A DNA stretch of 64,000 nucleotides from Halichondria panicea (lineage: Eukaryota > Porifera > Demospongiae > Suberitida > Halichondriidae), in the NCBI RefSeq assembly GCF_963675165.1, contig NC_087385.1, forward strand, positions 2,542,501 to 2,606,500, in the 5' to 3' direction. Each line of letters starts with the position of its first letter. Within the stretch, counting starts at the first letter, position 1. The translations under genes were made by a program, and so were the position numbers. This document shows positions 11,900 through 23,427 of this stretch, in pieces. Under the pieces are notes generated by a model. The model had not been told where the DNA came from. It made no database searches and saw only the letters and a program-made list of their open reading frames with translations.

Positions 11900-12173
11900 T
11901 CTCTTGTCAAGCCTACGAGTACGAGTACAAGTAAGAAGAAGAAGGTGAACTTGAATCAAGCTTTCGATCAATTTTCACGTGATGCTAAATGTCACGTGTA
12001 CGAAACCAGAGACGGTGTGCCACAGTAGCAGCCACACCCCAACGCAAATTGCTAATTGTTTCTAATAAAAGCGCCGTTTAACTGAGTACCTCGTGAACCC
12101 GGCCTGCATGCTGTCTACGTCTAGTAGTATATAGTCTGCTCTATATATATATACCTGTGTCTGTCAATTTAAT
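11900..12173. promoter_or_regulatory. Bidirectional promoter, RALY-like / MED10
   Basis: 274 bp between divergent start codons. A TA-rich tract (CTATATATATATA) lies about 20-35 bp before the MED10 ATG. Inferred from arrangement. Confidence 0.4.
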
Positions 12174-15100
12174 ATGGCAACTGGATCTTCTGACCATCCA
12201 TCTAGCAAGACTGAAGTCCTGCAATACCAGCTGGAAAGTTTCATTGAGAATTTGAGAACTATTGGTGTGATAGCAGGAGATTTTCAACAGCATGGACAAA
12301 ATAACTTCAATGAGAAGCTGTAAGTACGTGTTAAAATGTATTAACTACCGTATACATGTACCGTATAGCGGGTAAGTTTCGTGGGGTAAAAAATTCGTTC
12401 AACTTGAGAAATGGTAGTTTTCGTGAGTAAAAATTTCGTTTAGTCTCGTGGCTGTACAGCATTCCTACATTCAGATAAACCACGCCTACGATAAAATTTC
12501 GTGGAGGTCAGCCTGCCCACGAAAATAACGAATATTTTACCCCACGAAAATTACCCGCTATATGGTAGTAGTTATTTTCAAGGATTGACCTCAAACCTCA
12601 AAAATGCATGCACTTCATGTCAAACTAATGCTACCGCGTACCGGGGATAGGCATGATCTAATCCCATATGTTTGAGCCAGAGGAGGTCGGACACCACTTG
12701 ACCTTTCTGCTAATTACCGTAATATCTCGATTTAAGGCGACCCTCCTAATATGCGACACCCTGGAGCTTCAGCAATTTTTTGACCTCTAAAAATCGCAAC
12801 AGCTGCGTTGACAATTATTTTTTAATGTCGCGTTCTAAATAGAGGTAAATGTAGCCACTCCCTAGCCTCGATTGTAGCCCACTGGAAAATTAGTATTTTT
12901 AAGCGGCCTGAAATCGAGGCAAGTAGACTCTGTAGAGTTACCTCTAATTAAATGTAACCCTCTAAATATGCGACAGAAAAACTTCAATATAACTTTTCAA
13001 CCTCCAAAAAAGCGACCTCTGGTTTCATAATTATTAAAAAATGTCGCTTTAAATCGAGGTCTTACGGTATGACCTTTTATAATTACTACCCACGCTCTGC
13101 TAGATCCGCCCAACTAGCACAATAGTAGTTCAGTAAGACGCTCCATCTCCTCATTTGCTCCTCCTACTAATAACGTGAAAATAGTGTTGTGACATGCCCA
13201 CTTGGTGAGCTACGTGTAGTAAAAATTGATTTTATCATTAATTTTATAGTTATACACTTTAGACTGCTTTTGGCTTACTGACGTGTAAACATACTAATTA
13301 TAGAGCGGTTCCATTGACTTCAAACATGGCTATTAAAAACAGTGTCAGATTAGTTTTACTCTCTTACCGAGAAAGCAATGTTAGCTAAGCAATCAAAACT
13401 CCTAGGCTATATATATTTTATATGGACGAGTGCTGCAGAAAAATGAGTTTCTGTTAATAATTATGTGAAGTAGTATACTGATTGCCTTAACTTAGTAGAT
13501 TTACATGTACTATGTAGTAGAGTAGTGATCATCACAGCAGCGAAACCTAGCGTAGTTAGCTTTCAAAGCAGGCACGATACGTGTGGTTAATCAACCATGT
13601 AAAAGTTGAGCATATGTACAAAACATGTACACACAACACATTATTGACAGGCTAGGGTTTGTTGTCAATCTTGAATTACTATTACTCGAACATAATTCTT
13701 TGAATTTGAATCAGTGAACATTATTTTATTTCAGAGGGAATATTGGGGTAAAGGACTACTGGCACAAGCTATACAGTGGAACCTCCATAAAACGAACACC
13801 ATTAGGGAACAGCCTTTTGGCCGTTATAGAGAGGTGGTCTTCCTTGGGAGGTTTCGATTGCCAGCTATGTATGTTCTGTGTTCTATGAGTCATTTCTTGC
13901 TGCAAATGAATCTTGGAGCTTTGCTAACTGCTCCTTTAGCTTATACAAGCTTTGAAAAGGCTGTAGAGACAAGCTACAGCTAGGTTTCACGATTGTGCAA
14001 AATAATGCTATCTCAGCAATAATTATCTGCTAATTCTGGGTTTGGCTGTTCATTCTGGGAGGTTATTTTCCATTGCTAAAGCTGGTTGGGGACTAGAAAG
14101 CTGCTCGTTATACGGATTAGAGAGGTAGTCGCTCCTGGGAGGTTGCTTTACATTGAGGTCATTGTAGTTTCAATCCAGATCTGAGCTCTTGGCCATTATA
14201 TAGCGTGTGGTTGCTCTTCGGACGGAGGTGGTTGTTAATGGAGAGGTTCCACTGTAAAATTGAGTGCGACAGTTAATCAATGAGACAATTATTTTAATCT
14301 TGATTCTCCATTGTCTGCGTGTAAGGAATTCATAACACAATCGTTACGAATATTCGAAGGAGATATATAATTATTTCGCTTTGTAATTTCTTCTCTACAG
14401 TATAGTATGTGGAAATATAAAATTTTGTGTAGCACCTTTTACTGTATTGATGTTTCAGCACCGTCTTTTACTACATTGGCTAGAGCGCCCTACATTGATT
14501 ATCGCTTGGCTTGCTCAGATAGCCCCGCGGGAAACTCTAATGTATTTTGAGGAAGGTACACCCCTTTCCTTTTTTCTTAATCCCCAAGTGTGTTTACGAT
14601 TCACTGCAGTATTTTATTCTTCACTTGGAGTGAAGTTTCATTGTCACAAACTAACTATTTTGTTCTTCATTCCACATACGTTTATGTAGTATAAGGTGAC
14701 TCAGAAGTTGTTTTGTTTGGATCAATCACCGAATAAAGGGAGGGATACATGAAGTTTTAGAATGAATGATTCTATTGGGGATGTCTATTGTTCCCCATTT
14801 GTGTTGCTCAGTTGTATTTTCTTGAATTGTGCGTATGTATTCTTCCAGGAATGGTGCCATTGAGAATATGCGACAATTAGATCGACTGAAAGATGAATAC
14901 TCTGATCTCCACGTACCCTTGGCAGTCTTAGAGTAAGTGGCAATGCTCGGTGTTACTATACTTTTAATGTTTTGTTGTTCCCTTACATGTAGGTATGTGG
15001 ATGAAGGCCGTAATCCTGAGCTGTTCACTAGACATCAGCTGGAAAGAACTCTTAGTGATCACATTGGAATACAAAAGAAAGTCCAGGCTTACAAGGTGAA

Positions 15101-16016
15101 TTCCCTAGTTATGCCTTGCTGCGCAATCGCAAGCGAGGTATACATTAGTGTGTTTGTGTGTCTGTGTAGACAGACTGCTACAGCTGCTCAAGGATCAATG
15201 AAGTGCAAGTAAGAGTTTCTATAGTCTTCTAGTTATGTTTTCATTTGGATTTGCAAAATAATGCTTCGTTCACTTGACTAGTTTTGCTTACTTGGAATAC
15301 CATTGCAGCCTTTTCAGAAGAGTGTGTAGAAAAACTTGTCAATGGAGTGTTGCTACTCTACTTAGTAGTCAGCTCTGCACTAGAACGCTAGCTATGTAGC
15401 TGCAAGAGTGAGAAGAGAGCAGAGAGCTGCAAGGCTCTGATGATGCAGCCATTCATTTAGACTTAGGACTTTTGGCATCGATCCTTTACAACAACAATCA
15501 TGGTCGATCATTACCCACTCTTTGAGTTTTCTCTGCGATTCTGGAATGCCAGCAAATGTATTAATGCAAAAATGTTCATCATTGATATAAGGTGTGTACA
15601 AAAGCTATTGCTATAATAGCTAGAGTCTTTATGTTATGTACTTTGAAACCTCCACCGAGGCATCAACACCCTTTGTAGTATCAGCAAGGGCGTATAAAAA
15701 GATAAAGAGCAAGCAACTAACTATCAACCCTACGTGTGAGCAAAAACTAAAGCCACAGACCGGATATACTATGTACTGTACATAAAAATCTGCTTTTCCA
15801 TCGCCTCCTTTAGTTTTTGCTCGCAAGCTGTTGCATGCCCTCTCTCTCTTTTACGCCCTTGGTACACCAGTACATGTCTTGATGATAATAATGCTTTCAC
15901 TGTGTTTTGTGCAGGACTTTCGAGAGCAATTGATACGTCAACTGGAACCAGTTTTTCCTGAAGAGATTCAAGCTTACGTAGCTGTGTCTGAATTTTCAAA
16001 AAAAGAACAAAGATAG
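12174..16016 (+). CDS. MED10: MED10, Mediator complex subunit 10
   Basis: Middle-module subunit of Mediator, which links transcription factors to RNA polymerase II (family knowledge). Exons 12174-12319, 14849-14932, 14993-15095 and 15915-16016 join in phase to 144 residues (human 135). Conserved pieces: LESFIENLRTIGVIAGDFQ near the N-terminus, LHVPLAVLEYVDEGRNPELF in the centre (human ITVPLEVFEYIDQGRNPQLY), HQLERTLSDH, and the C-terminal FREQLIRQLEPVFPEEIQAY. Intron 1 (2.5 kb) carries at least three different MITEs and intron 3 a 410-bp dispersed repeat. It is followed in tandem by the NCOA5-like gene, 218 bp downstream. Confidence 0.93.
12359..12568. mobile_element. MITE, CGTATAGCGGGTAATTTTCG family
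   Basis: 210-bp near-palindrome with ends TACCGTATAGCGGGTAAGTT and the complement. Relatives lie at 23783-23947 (CCGTAGAGGGTAATTTTCGTG) and 36453-36621. It lies in MED10 intron 1. Confidence 0.7.
12715..13069. mobile_element. MITE, CCGTAAGACCTCGATTTAAA family
   Basis: About 355 bp with ends TACCGTAATATCTCGATTTA and the complement CGAGGTCTTACGGTA. A second, inverted-repeat-bounded copy is at 17029-17363 and diverged copies are at about 48812-49080 and 8780-9060. It lies in MED10 intron 1. Confidence 0.75.
13772..14257. mobile_element. MITE, ACAGTGGAACCTCC family
   Basis: 486 bp bounded by TACAGTGGAACCTCCATAAA and GGAGAGGTTCCACTGTA, with internal GGAGGTT/AGAGAGGTGGTC repeats. The short ORFs inside are not genes. 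It lies in MED10 intron 1. Confidence 0.7.
15118..15530 (-). repeat. Dispersed repeat B (copy in MED10 intron 3)
   Basis: Shares long blocks, in opposite orientation, with 49376-49853 and 62383-62943: TTTGCAAAATAATGCTTC, TTGCAGCCTTTTCAGAAGA, AGCTGCAAGAGTGAGAAGAG and CATGGTCGATCATTACCC. The ends carry GCAAGCGAGGTATAC at one side. Confidence 0.75.
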
Positions 16017-16234
16017 TGTCAAATGTTTCAGCCCCTCCCCCCCTATAATTATTATCTTCATCAATCATGTTTATAGTCTCTTTCTGTGCATACTAGATTA
16101 CGATGTTTACCCATGTTGAACACTCTTACTCTGTATTAATTCTTAGCATTAAAACAATGTGTACAGTGTACATGTCTTTTTTGCATGCGGCTAATAATTG
16201 AATGACATTCAGCTTGAGAGCACGTGGTGAAAAA

Positions 16235-19200
16235 ATGGCGGATAGCAAACAAGACAGTGTCAATGATAAAGTTAGCAGTTTTACAAGCAGCTCAGAGCCT
16301 AAGTTGATGAATTCCCGTGTTTTCATGGGGAACTTTCCTGCCGATGCAATGGCCAGACAGGAGGTCGAGGAGTTGTTTAAGGAGCATGGAAAGATCCTAG
16401 GCATATCCTTGCACAAAACATATGGCTTTGTGCAGTATGATCGAGTGGAAGATGCTAAGGCAGCAGTGGCAGCATGGAATGGCAAAAAGCTGAAAGGGCG
16501 AGTTCTGGGTGAGGTCTCTTGCCTTTGCTTGGCGCAAAGCTAATTTTATGCATTGAGTCACGCATAAAAAGTTTTGGCTGTACTGTAATTAATGTAATTA
16601 CAGCACTACCATAATTTAAGCGCCACGTCCCACGTCAGCATCAGCATAATTTTTTAGGTCCTAAAAAGTGCCAACCGTTGTTGGAATTATTTTTTATGGC
16701 GCTTATAATAAAAAAATGCTTAGACGATCATCCTGCATCTTTGACTTCCTTCACTTCTAAACAGTTGTCTAACCCATAGCTACAGTCAATGAATGTTGTT
16801 CACTAGTCACTTAGCTCTCAACGGTGCAGCTAGCAAGTGAAACTGAGCTAGACCATGCTCATTTTCTCACAAATTCTATACTAGCTGTTGACCGTAAGCG
16901 CCACCATAATTTAGGCACCAGCTTTGGCTGAACGCAATTTGTTGTGCTCTAAAGATGCGCCACTCAGAAGTGAAATTAATTTATTCTGGCGCTGTAATGA
17001 CGTCAATTATGATAGTTGTTCCCATTTATACCGTAAGACCTCGATTTAAAGCGACACTTTTTAATAATTACGAAGCCAGAGGTTGCTTCTTTTGGAGGTT
17101 GAAAAATTATATTGAAGTCCTGTTGTCGCATATTTAGAGGGTCGCGTCTAATTGGAGGTAATTTTACAGAGTCTACTTGCCTCGATTTCAGGCCACTTAA
17201 AAACACTGATTGGGCCACGAGTGGCTACATTTACCTCAATTTAGAACGCGACATGAACAAATAATTGTCAACGCAGCTGTCGCTATTTTAGAGGTCAGAA
17301 ATTTGCTGAAGCTCCTGGGTGTCGCATATTTGGAGGGTCGCCTTAAATCGAAGACTTACAGTACGCATCTGTTAGTTCTGTTAGTGTGTCGAGTGATTGG
17401 TGATTGTCTGTTTAAACTCTTGTTGTTGACACACCCACGCACCTCATCTTCCAGATGTTAACTTAGCCACAGAAAGACGAAAGGATTCCGATAGTAATTC
17501 TGAAACAAAGCGTCCCCGAGATCGAGATAGGGACAGGGACAGGGACAGAGACAGAGACAAGGACAGAGACTTTCCCCGGAGACGTCAAGGCAGCTTTGAC
17601 AGTGGGAGACATGAAAAATCAAGGTTTGTAATGCCGTTTACAATTGTGCATGTATATTGTGTTTGAAAATGGTTGCTAGGATTACCTCTTGACTACATGT
17701 ATATCGATTAATATAATAGCTCTATTTGAGGGTCAGCAAAAGAGCTATTTTATCAAAAGCGTCAAGTGATCCTACTTGGAGGATTAAACTGTTACGTACA
17801 TGTACTCTTACACTCCATATGTACAAGTACCTGGTGTTTTACCTACTACAGGTGGGTTCCCCCCAGACGGTCCCCCTCTCCTGGTAGGTTTGAGCATGAG
17901 ATGCGAATGAGGTTCATGGAGATAGATCGAATGAGAATGGCACCTAGACTCAGACCCCCTTTACCACCACCAATAATGGACCCACACTTCCTTCATGATA
18001 TTCCTATGCGTAATCCTTACCACCGGCCACGCGATGATCCCTTTGACGGTCATCGTGGGCATCGCGAAGAGTGGCTACCACCACCTATGCGTGATCTACC
18101 CCCTCGGCCGTTCCCCCGTTCCCCTCCCCTTCGACCCCGTGAGCCTCTGCCCCCTGACTGGGAGGATTATGGTCACCCAAGAGAAGAGAGAAGACCACTA
18201 CCTCCTGTACCGCCACGGCTGCCCTCACCACCCCCGAGGCCACAAGAGGACAATAGGCCTCCCGACATGCTGATTATTGTTGTTAATAAGCTACAAAAGT
18301 GAGTTTTCACATGTATGCGCAGCGCACACTTAGCAAAACTGCTAGATTGTGTGTCAGATTAGCCTTTTACACATACCTCGATCCTGTAGCAAAAAGGCCT
18401 GCTACTTACTGTTCCATGCATGTGCATGTAATTATGACTAAACATTTTCATGAGAATACAAATTCATTAGTCAACGTCCACAGAGCTAACTAGGTCAGAA
18501 TGTTAGTCTGATGGTTTTGTGCTACATTTCAAACACTGCAGCTCTTCCTGAGCCTTTGAAACCTCGAAGCTCGAGTGCTCTTCTGCAGCTTTCATTCTGT
18601 TCAGATGATGGTCATACAGGCTGTGCATGCAGAAGTTTCTTGAAGCAGAGTCTTTTTCTAGCATAGAGCTAAAAGCAGCTGAGACTGTACGTACAACAGA
18701 GGTGCTGCTACTAGACTACCCTATGACTAGAATATTTTGCTGGTGAAAAACCTTTGCGAACAAGCCAAATCAGCAGACTTTGCTATCTATACTTTTTGTT
18801 CTGGCAAAGATCGTTATGTCGTACAAGTACTGGTGTAGGTATTTGCAAAGTCGCATTTATATAGCGCGAAATTTTCGAGGCACTTAAATTTCGTGGAATG
18901 TATAAAGCATTTCGTTAAATGAATTTCGCGTTATTTGATCAAATGACGTTGTGTCTTAATCGTTCATGGACCTAATTTTCCATGGAAGATTGCTAATCCA
19001 CGAAAACAAAGCGAAAATTTCACAGTATACGGTTACAAACTTTGATCCTTGCAAAAAAACATTCTAGTAATACGTGTACTGTCTTAAATACGTGTTATGA
19101 GTAATGACAACACGTATGTAGTACGTCATTGTTTTTGCTGTTTGGGCTTCTGTGGACTGATTAGCTCTTGCGCAAGCAGTCAATACCGAGCCCTGTTGGT

Positions 19201-20730
19201 TGGTTATACCTAGCAGTAATTGAAGGCAGAAGTGGGCGTATGAATGTGGCTTGTACCATGTTTGCATTGTAAGCCCACTTACCTCACTACTTTTGAGTGT
19301 TTACATTAATTTTGTGTGAATTTATTTTAAGTAATCATGCATGTTCCCGAATACTGGAAACGCTGTAGCTACAATCAATACAGTAATACAGTTACTGTTA
19401 CACCTCTACAGGGACTATGCTGAGCATGTGAGGAACCTTTTCCAGGGACTACGTCTCTGCATCGAGGGGCTTCAACTTAGTCCCACCATGTCGCTAGCGG
19501 ATGCTCTAGACGAGGCTGCTCAGAGAGGCCTCCTTTATGTGGTCATCCTTTCCACTCAGAATGAGATGCACCGCTCGGTTACACTCACTATATTGCACGG
19601 CAGGAACCCACAGGGTAATGCTCTCTGTTGTTTGCTTCGGGACACTGATTGTTTTATACTATTACATGTTGGACTTACTGTTGTATATGAAAGACAGCAA
19701 CCAGGCTGTCAACTGTGGTGGGCTTTTACGTGCTGGTCCAAGTGTAAACTGAATCTGCCTAGCTACAATCCGTGACTAGCAGTAGCTTGTCTGCTTTTTT
19801 TTTGTCAGTATACAATGTGATGCTATCTCCTTACTAAGTCACTGTTTTAGCGAGGCAATCTCATCCATGACCAGACAGAGGTAGTCTTTATATGTACAAC
19901 CGTACAGTATGCATATTACGTGCAACTAGTAACTTTTACATGTATATAGCTGTTTTTTCAATTTGTTGATGGCTAACTTTTTTCTCTTTTTTCTCCCCAT
20001 TTTTCCAACTTTTTGATGACCATAGAACACAAGAATATGCCTTTGGATGATGCCTTAGGGCTAGTAGACAAAGATTATGAGCGCTATTGCCTAGACGTTC
20101 GTCAGGGGCATATTCCAGCTCGTACTGCAAGACCAGCAAAGGCAGACGTGTCTTCACTGCTCGGTAAAATGGCATCTGGTGAACAGCTTCGACCAGAGCA
20201 AATTGACATGGTCATTAATACTCTTCAGAGACAGAAAGAAGCCAGTGTCAATGAAATACATTCTCCTCGTCAAAACACCACCAGCATGATTCGACGACCC
20301 GAAGGTATTACATTGTAATTAGTGTATTGAAGTGCACAGTTGAATCATGTACATGTAATTGTTATGCATGTGTCCGTAAGTAAATTTTATAAAATTATTA
20401 TGGTGTGTTTGTGCTTTTTGAGGTCTAGCTTATACTCGGTGACTTCTCCTCATAATTATGTGTACATGTACTTCATTTCATGTTCATTAGTGTTACCGTT
20501 CTTTTTCCTCTCCAGCTCCATCGGCCTCCAAAGAGAGCATTGAAAGTCAGCAAGCTGATCTCCAAGCCAAGATACTCAGTCTCCTCGGCTCAAGTGCTGT
20601 TGTGCCCACTCTATCCAATAATCAAAGCCGCCTGCCGCAGAGGCCCACTAGGGGTGGTGGTGAATACTCCCAATTTACACACCCTCCAAGGCCAACTGGC
20701 GGCTATGCAAGACCTGGTCCTGGGTGGTAG
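16235..20730 (+). CDS. NCOA5: NCOA5-like nuclear receptor coactivator with N-terminal RRM
   Basis: Predicted nuclear coactivator / RNA-associated protein, 528 residues from six in-phase exons: 16235-16508, 17455-17623, 17852-18298, 19412-19614, 20026-20304, 20516-20730. Residues about 28-95 form an RRM (RVFMGNFPAD, ILGISLHKTYGFVQYD, AAWNGKKLKGRVLDVNLA). An Arg-Asp dipeptide tract follows (about 112-128), then a Pro/Arg-rich region in exon 3. The NCOA5 core follows: DMLIIVVNKLQKDYAEHV, YVVILSTQNEMHRSVTLTIL, NMPLDDALGLVDKDYERY (human NMPQADAMVLVARNYERY) and LRPEQIDMVINTLQRQKE. The tail has the conserved LQAKILSLLGSS. The RRM is of the same SLHK-FVQ subtype as the RALY-like gene nearby; as far as I recall, human NCOA5 has no RRM. 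In-frame ATG at 16202 exists; ATG 16235 (MADSKQ) is preferred. Confidence 0.85.
16600..17000. mobile_element. MITE-like element, AAGCGCCACCATAATTTA family
   Basis: Two similar blocks (ACTACCATAATTTAAGCGCC at about 16610 and CCGTAAGCGCCACCATAATT at about 16892) with GGCGC-containing ends reading outward. It lies in intron 1 of the NCOA5-like gene, directly beside another MITE at 17029. Confidence 0.45.
17029..17363. mobile_element. MITE, CCGTAAGACCTCGATTTAAA family (copy 2)
   Basis: 335 bp with ends TACCGTAAGACCTCGATTTA and its complement CTTACAGTA. The interior reads CGCAGCTGTCGC and CCTCGATTTCAGGCCACTTA, as in the copy at 12715. Confidence 0.75.
18726..19069. mobile_element. MITE (ACTAGAATATTTTGC family) with a second MITE nested in it
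   Basis: The outer ends ACTAGAATATTTTGCTGGTG and GCAAAAAAACATTCTAGTAA match the element at 25146-25329. About 18858-19032 is an inserted palindromic element with TATAGCGCGAAATTTTCGAG at one end and its complement near TTTCACAGTATACGG at the other. It lies in intron 3 of the NCOA5-like gene. Confidence 0.7.
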
Positions 20731-20981
20731 CACTGGAACTGGATTCGTATATTGCTTCTCTCGTTGCTTACAGTGAATCATTAAACGTTGTTAAGAATAG
20801 AGTTGAGAATATTATTGTGTTCCTGTGAACAAAATACTTTGTGCATGATTGTATTCATAATTATAATTGACCCACTACCCACGTGTAGGTTTATAGTACT
20901 GGGCTCTAAATAAACATTTTCATCAGCGTGGTGGTACTCTCAATCTCATAGCTGGAAGGTATACCTGTACAGCACTACTTA

Positions 20982-22635
20982 ATGATAATGACAGTCCATC
21001 TACTGCTGAAGAGACTCCCAAGACATTTATGTAAGCAGAGAACATTTTTTGTATCAGAAGCACGCAATTTGATAAGAATCCAACCTGTGCATTGGTCTAC
21101 AAGACACTCGTTACACTGTTCTGGACTGTGTACAAATAGGCTGTACTCGACTGGTAACATACCAAGTGATCCTGAAATGTTCCGTGAGACTCCCACGTTC
21201 CCCCCAGAGTGGACCGATCCCTCGGCACAAGCACCGCTAGAAGCAAGTACACCCACAGTGACCGACATTGTTTCTGAAATCCCAGAGGTTGTTACCGGTA
21301 CGGTTGGTGGATATAGCCCTGTAGGTCTATTGCAAACAGCTCTTGAATTTTCCCACACATCTCTCCACTTGCCATGGTGGATAGCCATAGCTAGTGCAAC
21401 TGTTCTTATTCGGTTAGCAATTTTCCCCCTTGCTGTCAACATGCAAATCAATGCTGCAAAGATTGCCAACATAAACCCCCAGGCGCAGGAATTACACACG
21501 CAACTGACACATGCTAAAACAGCTGGAGACAAGAAAACTGAAGCTGAGCTTGGGATGAAGATACTTACGCTTTATCAGGATAATAATTGTCATCCTATCA
21601 AGATGTTTATGATGCCACTGGCTCAATTGCCTGTGTTCATATCATTCCTGATGGCGCTGCGAGGTATGGCTCAGCTACCTGTGGAGAGCATGAAAGCTGG
21701 TGGGATATTATGGTTTCAAGATCTCACTGTGCCTGATCCCACGTTTGCCCTACCCCTGATTGCATGTGCCACCTTCTTATGTAATATTGAGGTAAATTGC
21801 TCAATATAAATGTGTTACTAGAATGTTTTGCGAATTGGCCAAATCAGCAGAAATGTTTGGTAAATTGCTGTCAGTGTATATACCGTACATGTTTTGCGAA
21901 TTGGCCAAATCAGCAGAAAGTTTACACTTAACTTTTCGTTCAATAAAAGTAATGATATAAAATTCGCAAAACTCATCTAATATACAGTACCTCAACTTAA
22001 AACTGCATGGGATTTATCCGTGATTATAGCTTTACAACCACCAATTAGTTTGTTCCTGTAATGTACATGTGGTGCATCAATCCTAGGATATTATGCTAGG
22101 TGTCTCTAGAGGTTTGTTCATACTTCATCCGTTAGAATATGAGTTTCTAAGTATGTCTGCAATCCTAGGATATTATGCTAGGTGTCTCTAGAGGCTTGTT
22201 CATACTTCATCCGTTAGAATAATTATGAGTTTCTAAGTATGTCTGCTTTGTTTGCGTAGTGTGTTGTTGTTCACTGTTAACTACTTCCTCACTTAGCTCG
22301 GAGGTGAAGGTGGAGGAGATACTAGTAATGATATGTACAAGAAAGTAAAACTGTTCATGAGAGCTTCAGCCTTCCTGATATTACCAGTCTCTGTAACGTT
22401 TCCATCGGTAAGTTTTGTCTGCAGCTAGTACCAATAAAACAGTTGTAGAAAACTGTTACCATATCCACAATAGTGAGTACATTGTTTGTTGCTTATCATT
22501 GTGTTCCATTGCATGCAGGCTTTGTTTTGCTATTGGATTACTAACTCCCTCATCTCGACGGTTCAAATCTTAGTCTTCAAAATACCAGGAGTAAAAACTT
22601 CACTTGGTATTCCTAAAATTAACAAACGTTTGTAG
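20982..22635 (+). CDS. OXA1L: OXA1L, mitochondrial inner-membrane insertase (YidC/Oxa1 family)
   Basis: Inserts mitochondrially made and some imported proteins into the inner membrane (family knowledge). Exons 20982-21791, 22297-22407 and 22519-22635, all phase 0, give 345 residues. The first about 55 residues are Arg/Ser/His-rich with few acidic residues, as expected for a transit peptide. The Oxa1 core follows: LPWWIAIASATVLIRLAIFP with the conserved membrane Arg, NMQINAAKIANINPQ, the Lys-rich matrix loop, MPLAQLPVFISFLMALRGM, LWFQDLTVPDPTFALPLIA, ILPVSVTFPSALFCYWITNS and IPGVKTSLGIP. It lacks a long C-terminal ribosome-binding tail; the protein ends at NKRL. It is tandem with the NCOA5-like gene, 251 bp apart. 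Confidence 0.93.
21820..21990. repeat. ACTAGAAT-type MITE relic with internal duplication
   Basis: TTTTGCGAATTGGCCAAATC occurs twice within 60 bp, followed by a TTCGCAAAAC end. It is related to the elements at 18726 and 25146. It lies in OXA1L intron 1. Confidence 0.5.
22079..22246 (+). repeat. Two-copy tandem duplication in OXA1L intron 1
   Basis: About 82 bp beginning AATCCTAGGATATTATGCTA and ending AAGTATGTCTG are repeated head to tail with very few differences (a small AATT insertion in copy 2). The near identity suggests a recent event. Confidence 0.85.
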
Positions 22636-23427
22636 CCGTTTCATACTGTGTTGCGTGTATGTTTTAATTTATTTTGTGATTGTATTGAGTAGGTATAGCG
22701 ATCGGATTGAATTATAGTACATCGATCAGTGTGAGCAAGAGTATAATGTACCCCTGGTGTGAGTGCATGTTAGAGTCTGGTTGTGCGGTATATATTATTA
22801 CCTTTAACCACAGAGGTGCACTTACGCATCTATCCAGGTTCTGTGTAAAAAAATCATGATTGCAACTGTAAACTTGCTATATATCGCATTTTGGCAAGGG
22901 CACCAGTATAGGTACATTGCTATGTAATTTTTGCAGAGCACTCAGAAATCGCATAATGTTTGATGCTTGCAGTAATACAGTATACAGGTATCCTTGGAGA
23001 TCCCACGAGTGTAGTAATATGTAGATGTTGTGCCGCGTCTGGACAATGCCCCACCCCACTGGCACTGGTCCTTTTTACAGCTAGCCAGATATTTGCTTAT
23101 TTTACTATAGGTAAAGATCCAACCCTCACAAACAGTATAATTATGTAACTGTACATGTGGCTACAGATTGCATACATGTAACAAGTGTGCCATGCTGACG
23201 AGTTCAAATAAGAACGAAACAGAGTAAAAATTGTTCTGTCCATGGCTCTTGTAATGTGGTGTTTTTGCAAGAGCGTGGTGAGTATTACGATGAAGCAAAT
23301 GTGATATATCAACATGTATCACGTTTACATGACTGAAACTTCGGAAACAAAACTGAGTATCAAAAAATGTGCAGGACAAGTCATAATATAATATTGGTTT
23401 AAAAATATTATACATACTGACTCAAAA
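22636..23427. other. Intergenic gap, OXA1L to CNB gene
   Basis: Convergent 3' regions of OXA1L and the cyclic-nucleotide-binding gene. I see no gene, RNA or clear repeat here. Short open frames on both strands lack splice or family support. Confidence 0.5.

Noticed and set aside
17995-18273. 92-codon + strand frame overlapping exon 3 of the NCOA5-like gene
   Set aside because: Alternate-frame shadow of a GC-rich Pro/Arg coding exon. The exon phase is fixed by both neighbours.
20975-21532. 185-codon minus-strand frame antisense to OXA1L
   Set aside because: It is a shadow of the strongly conserved OXA1L exon on the + strand.
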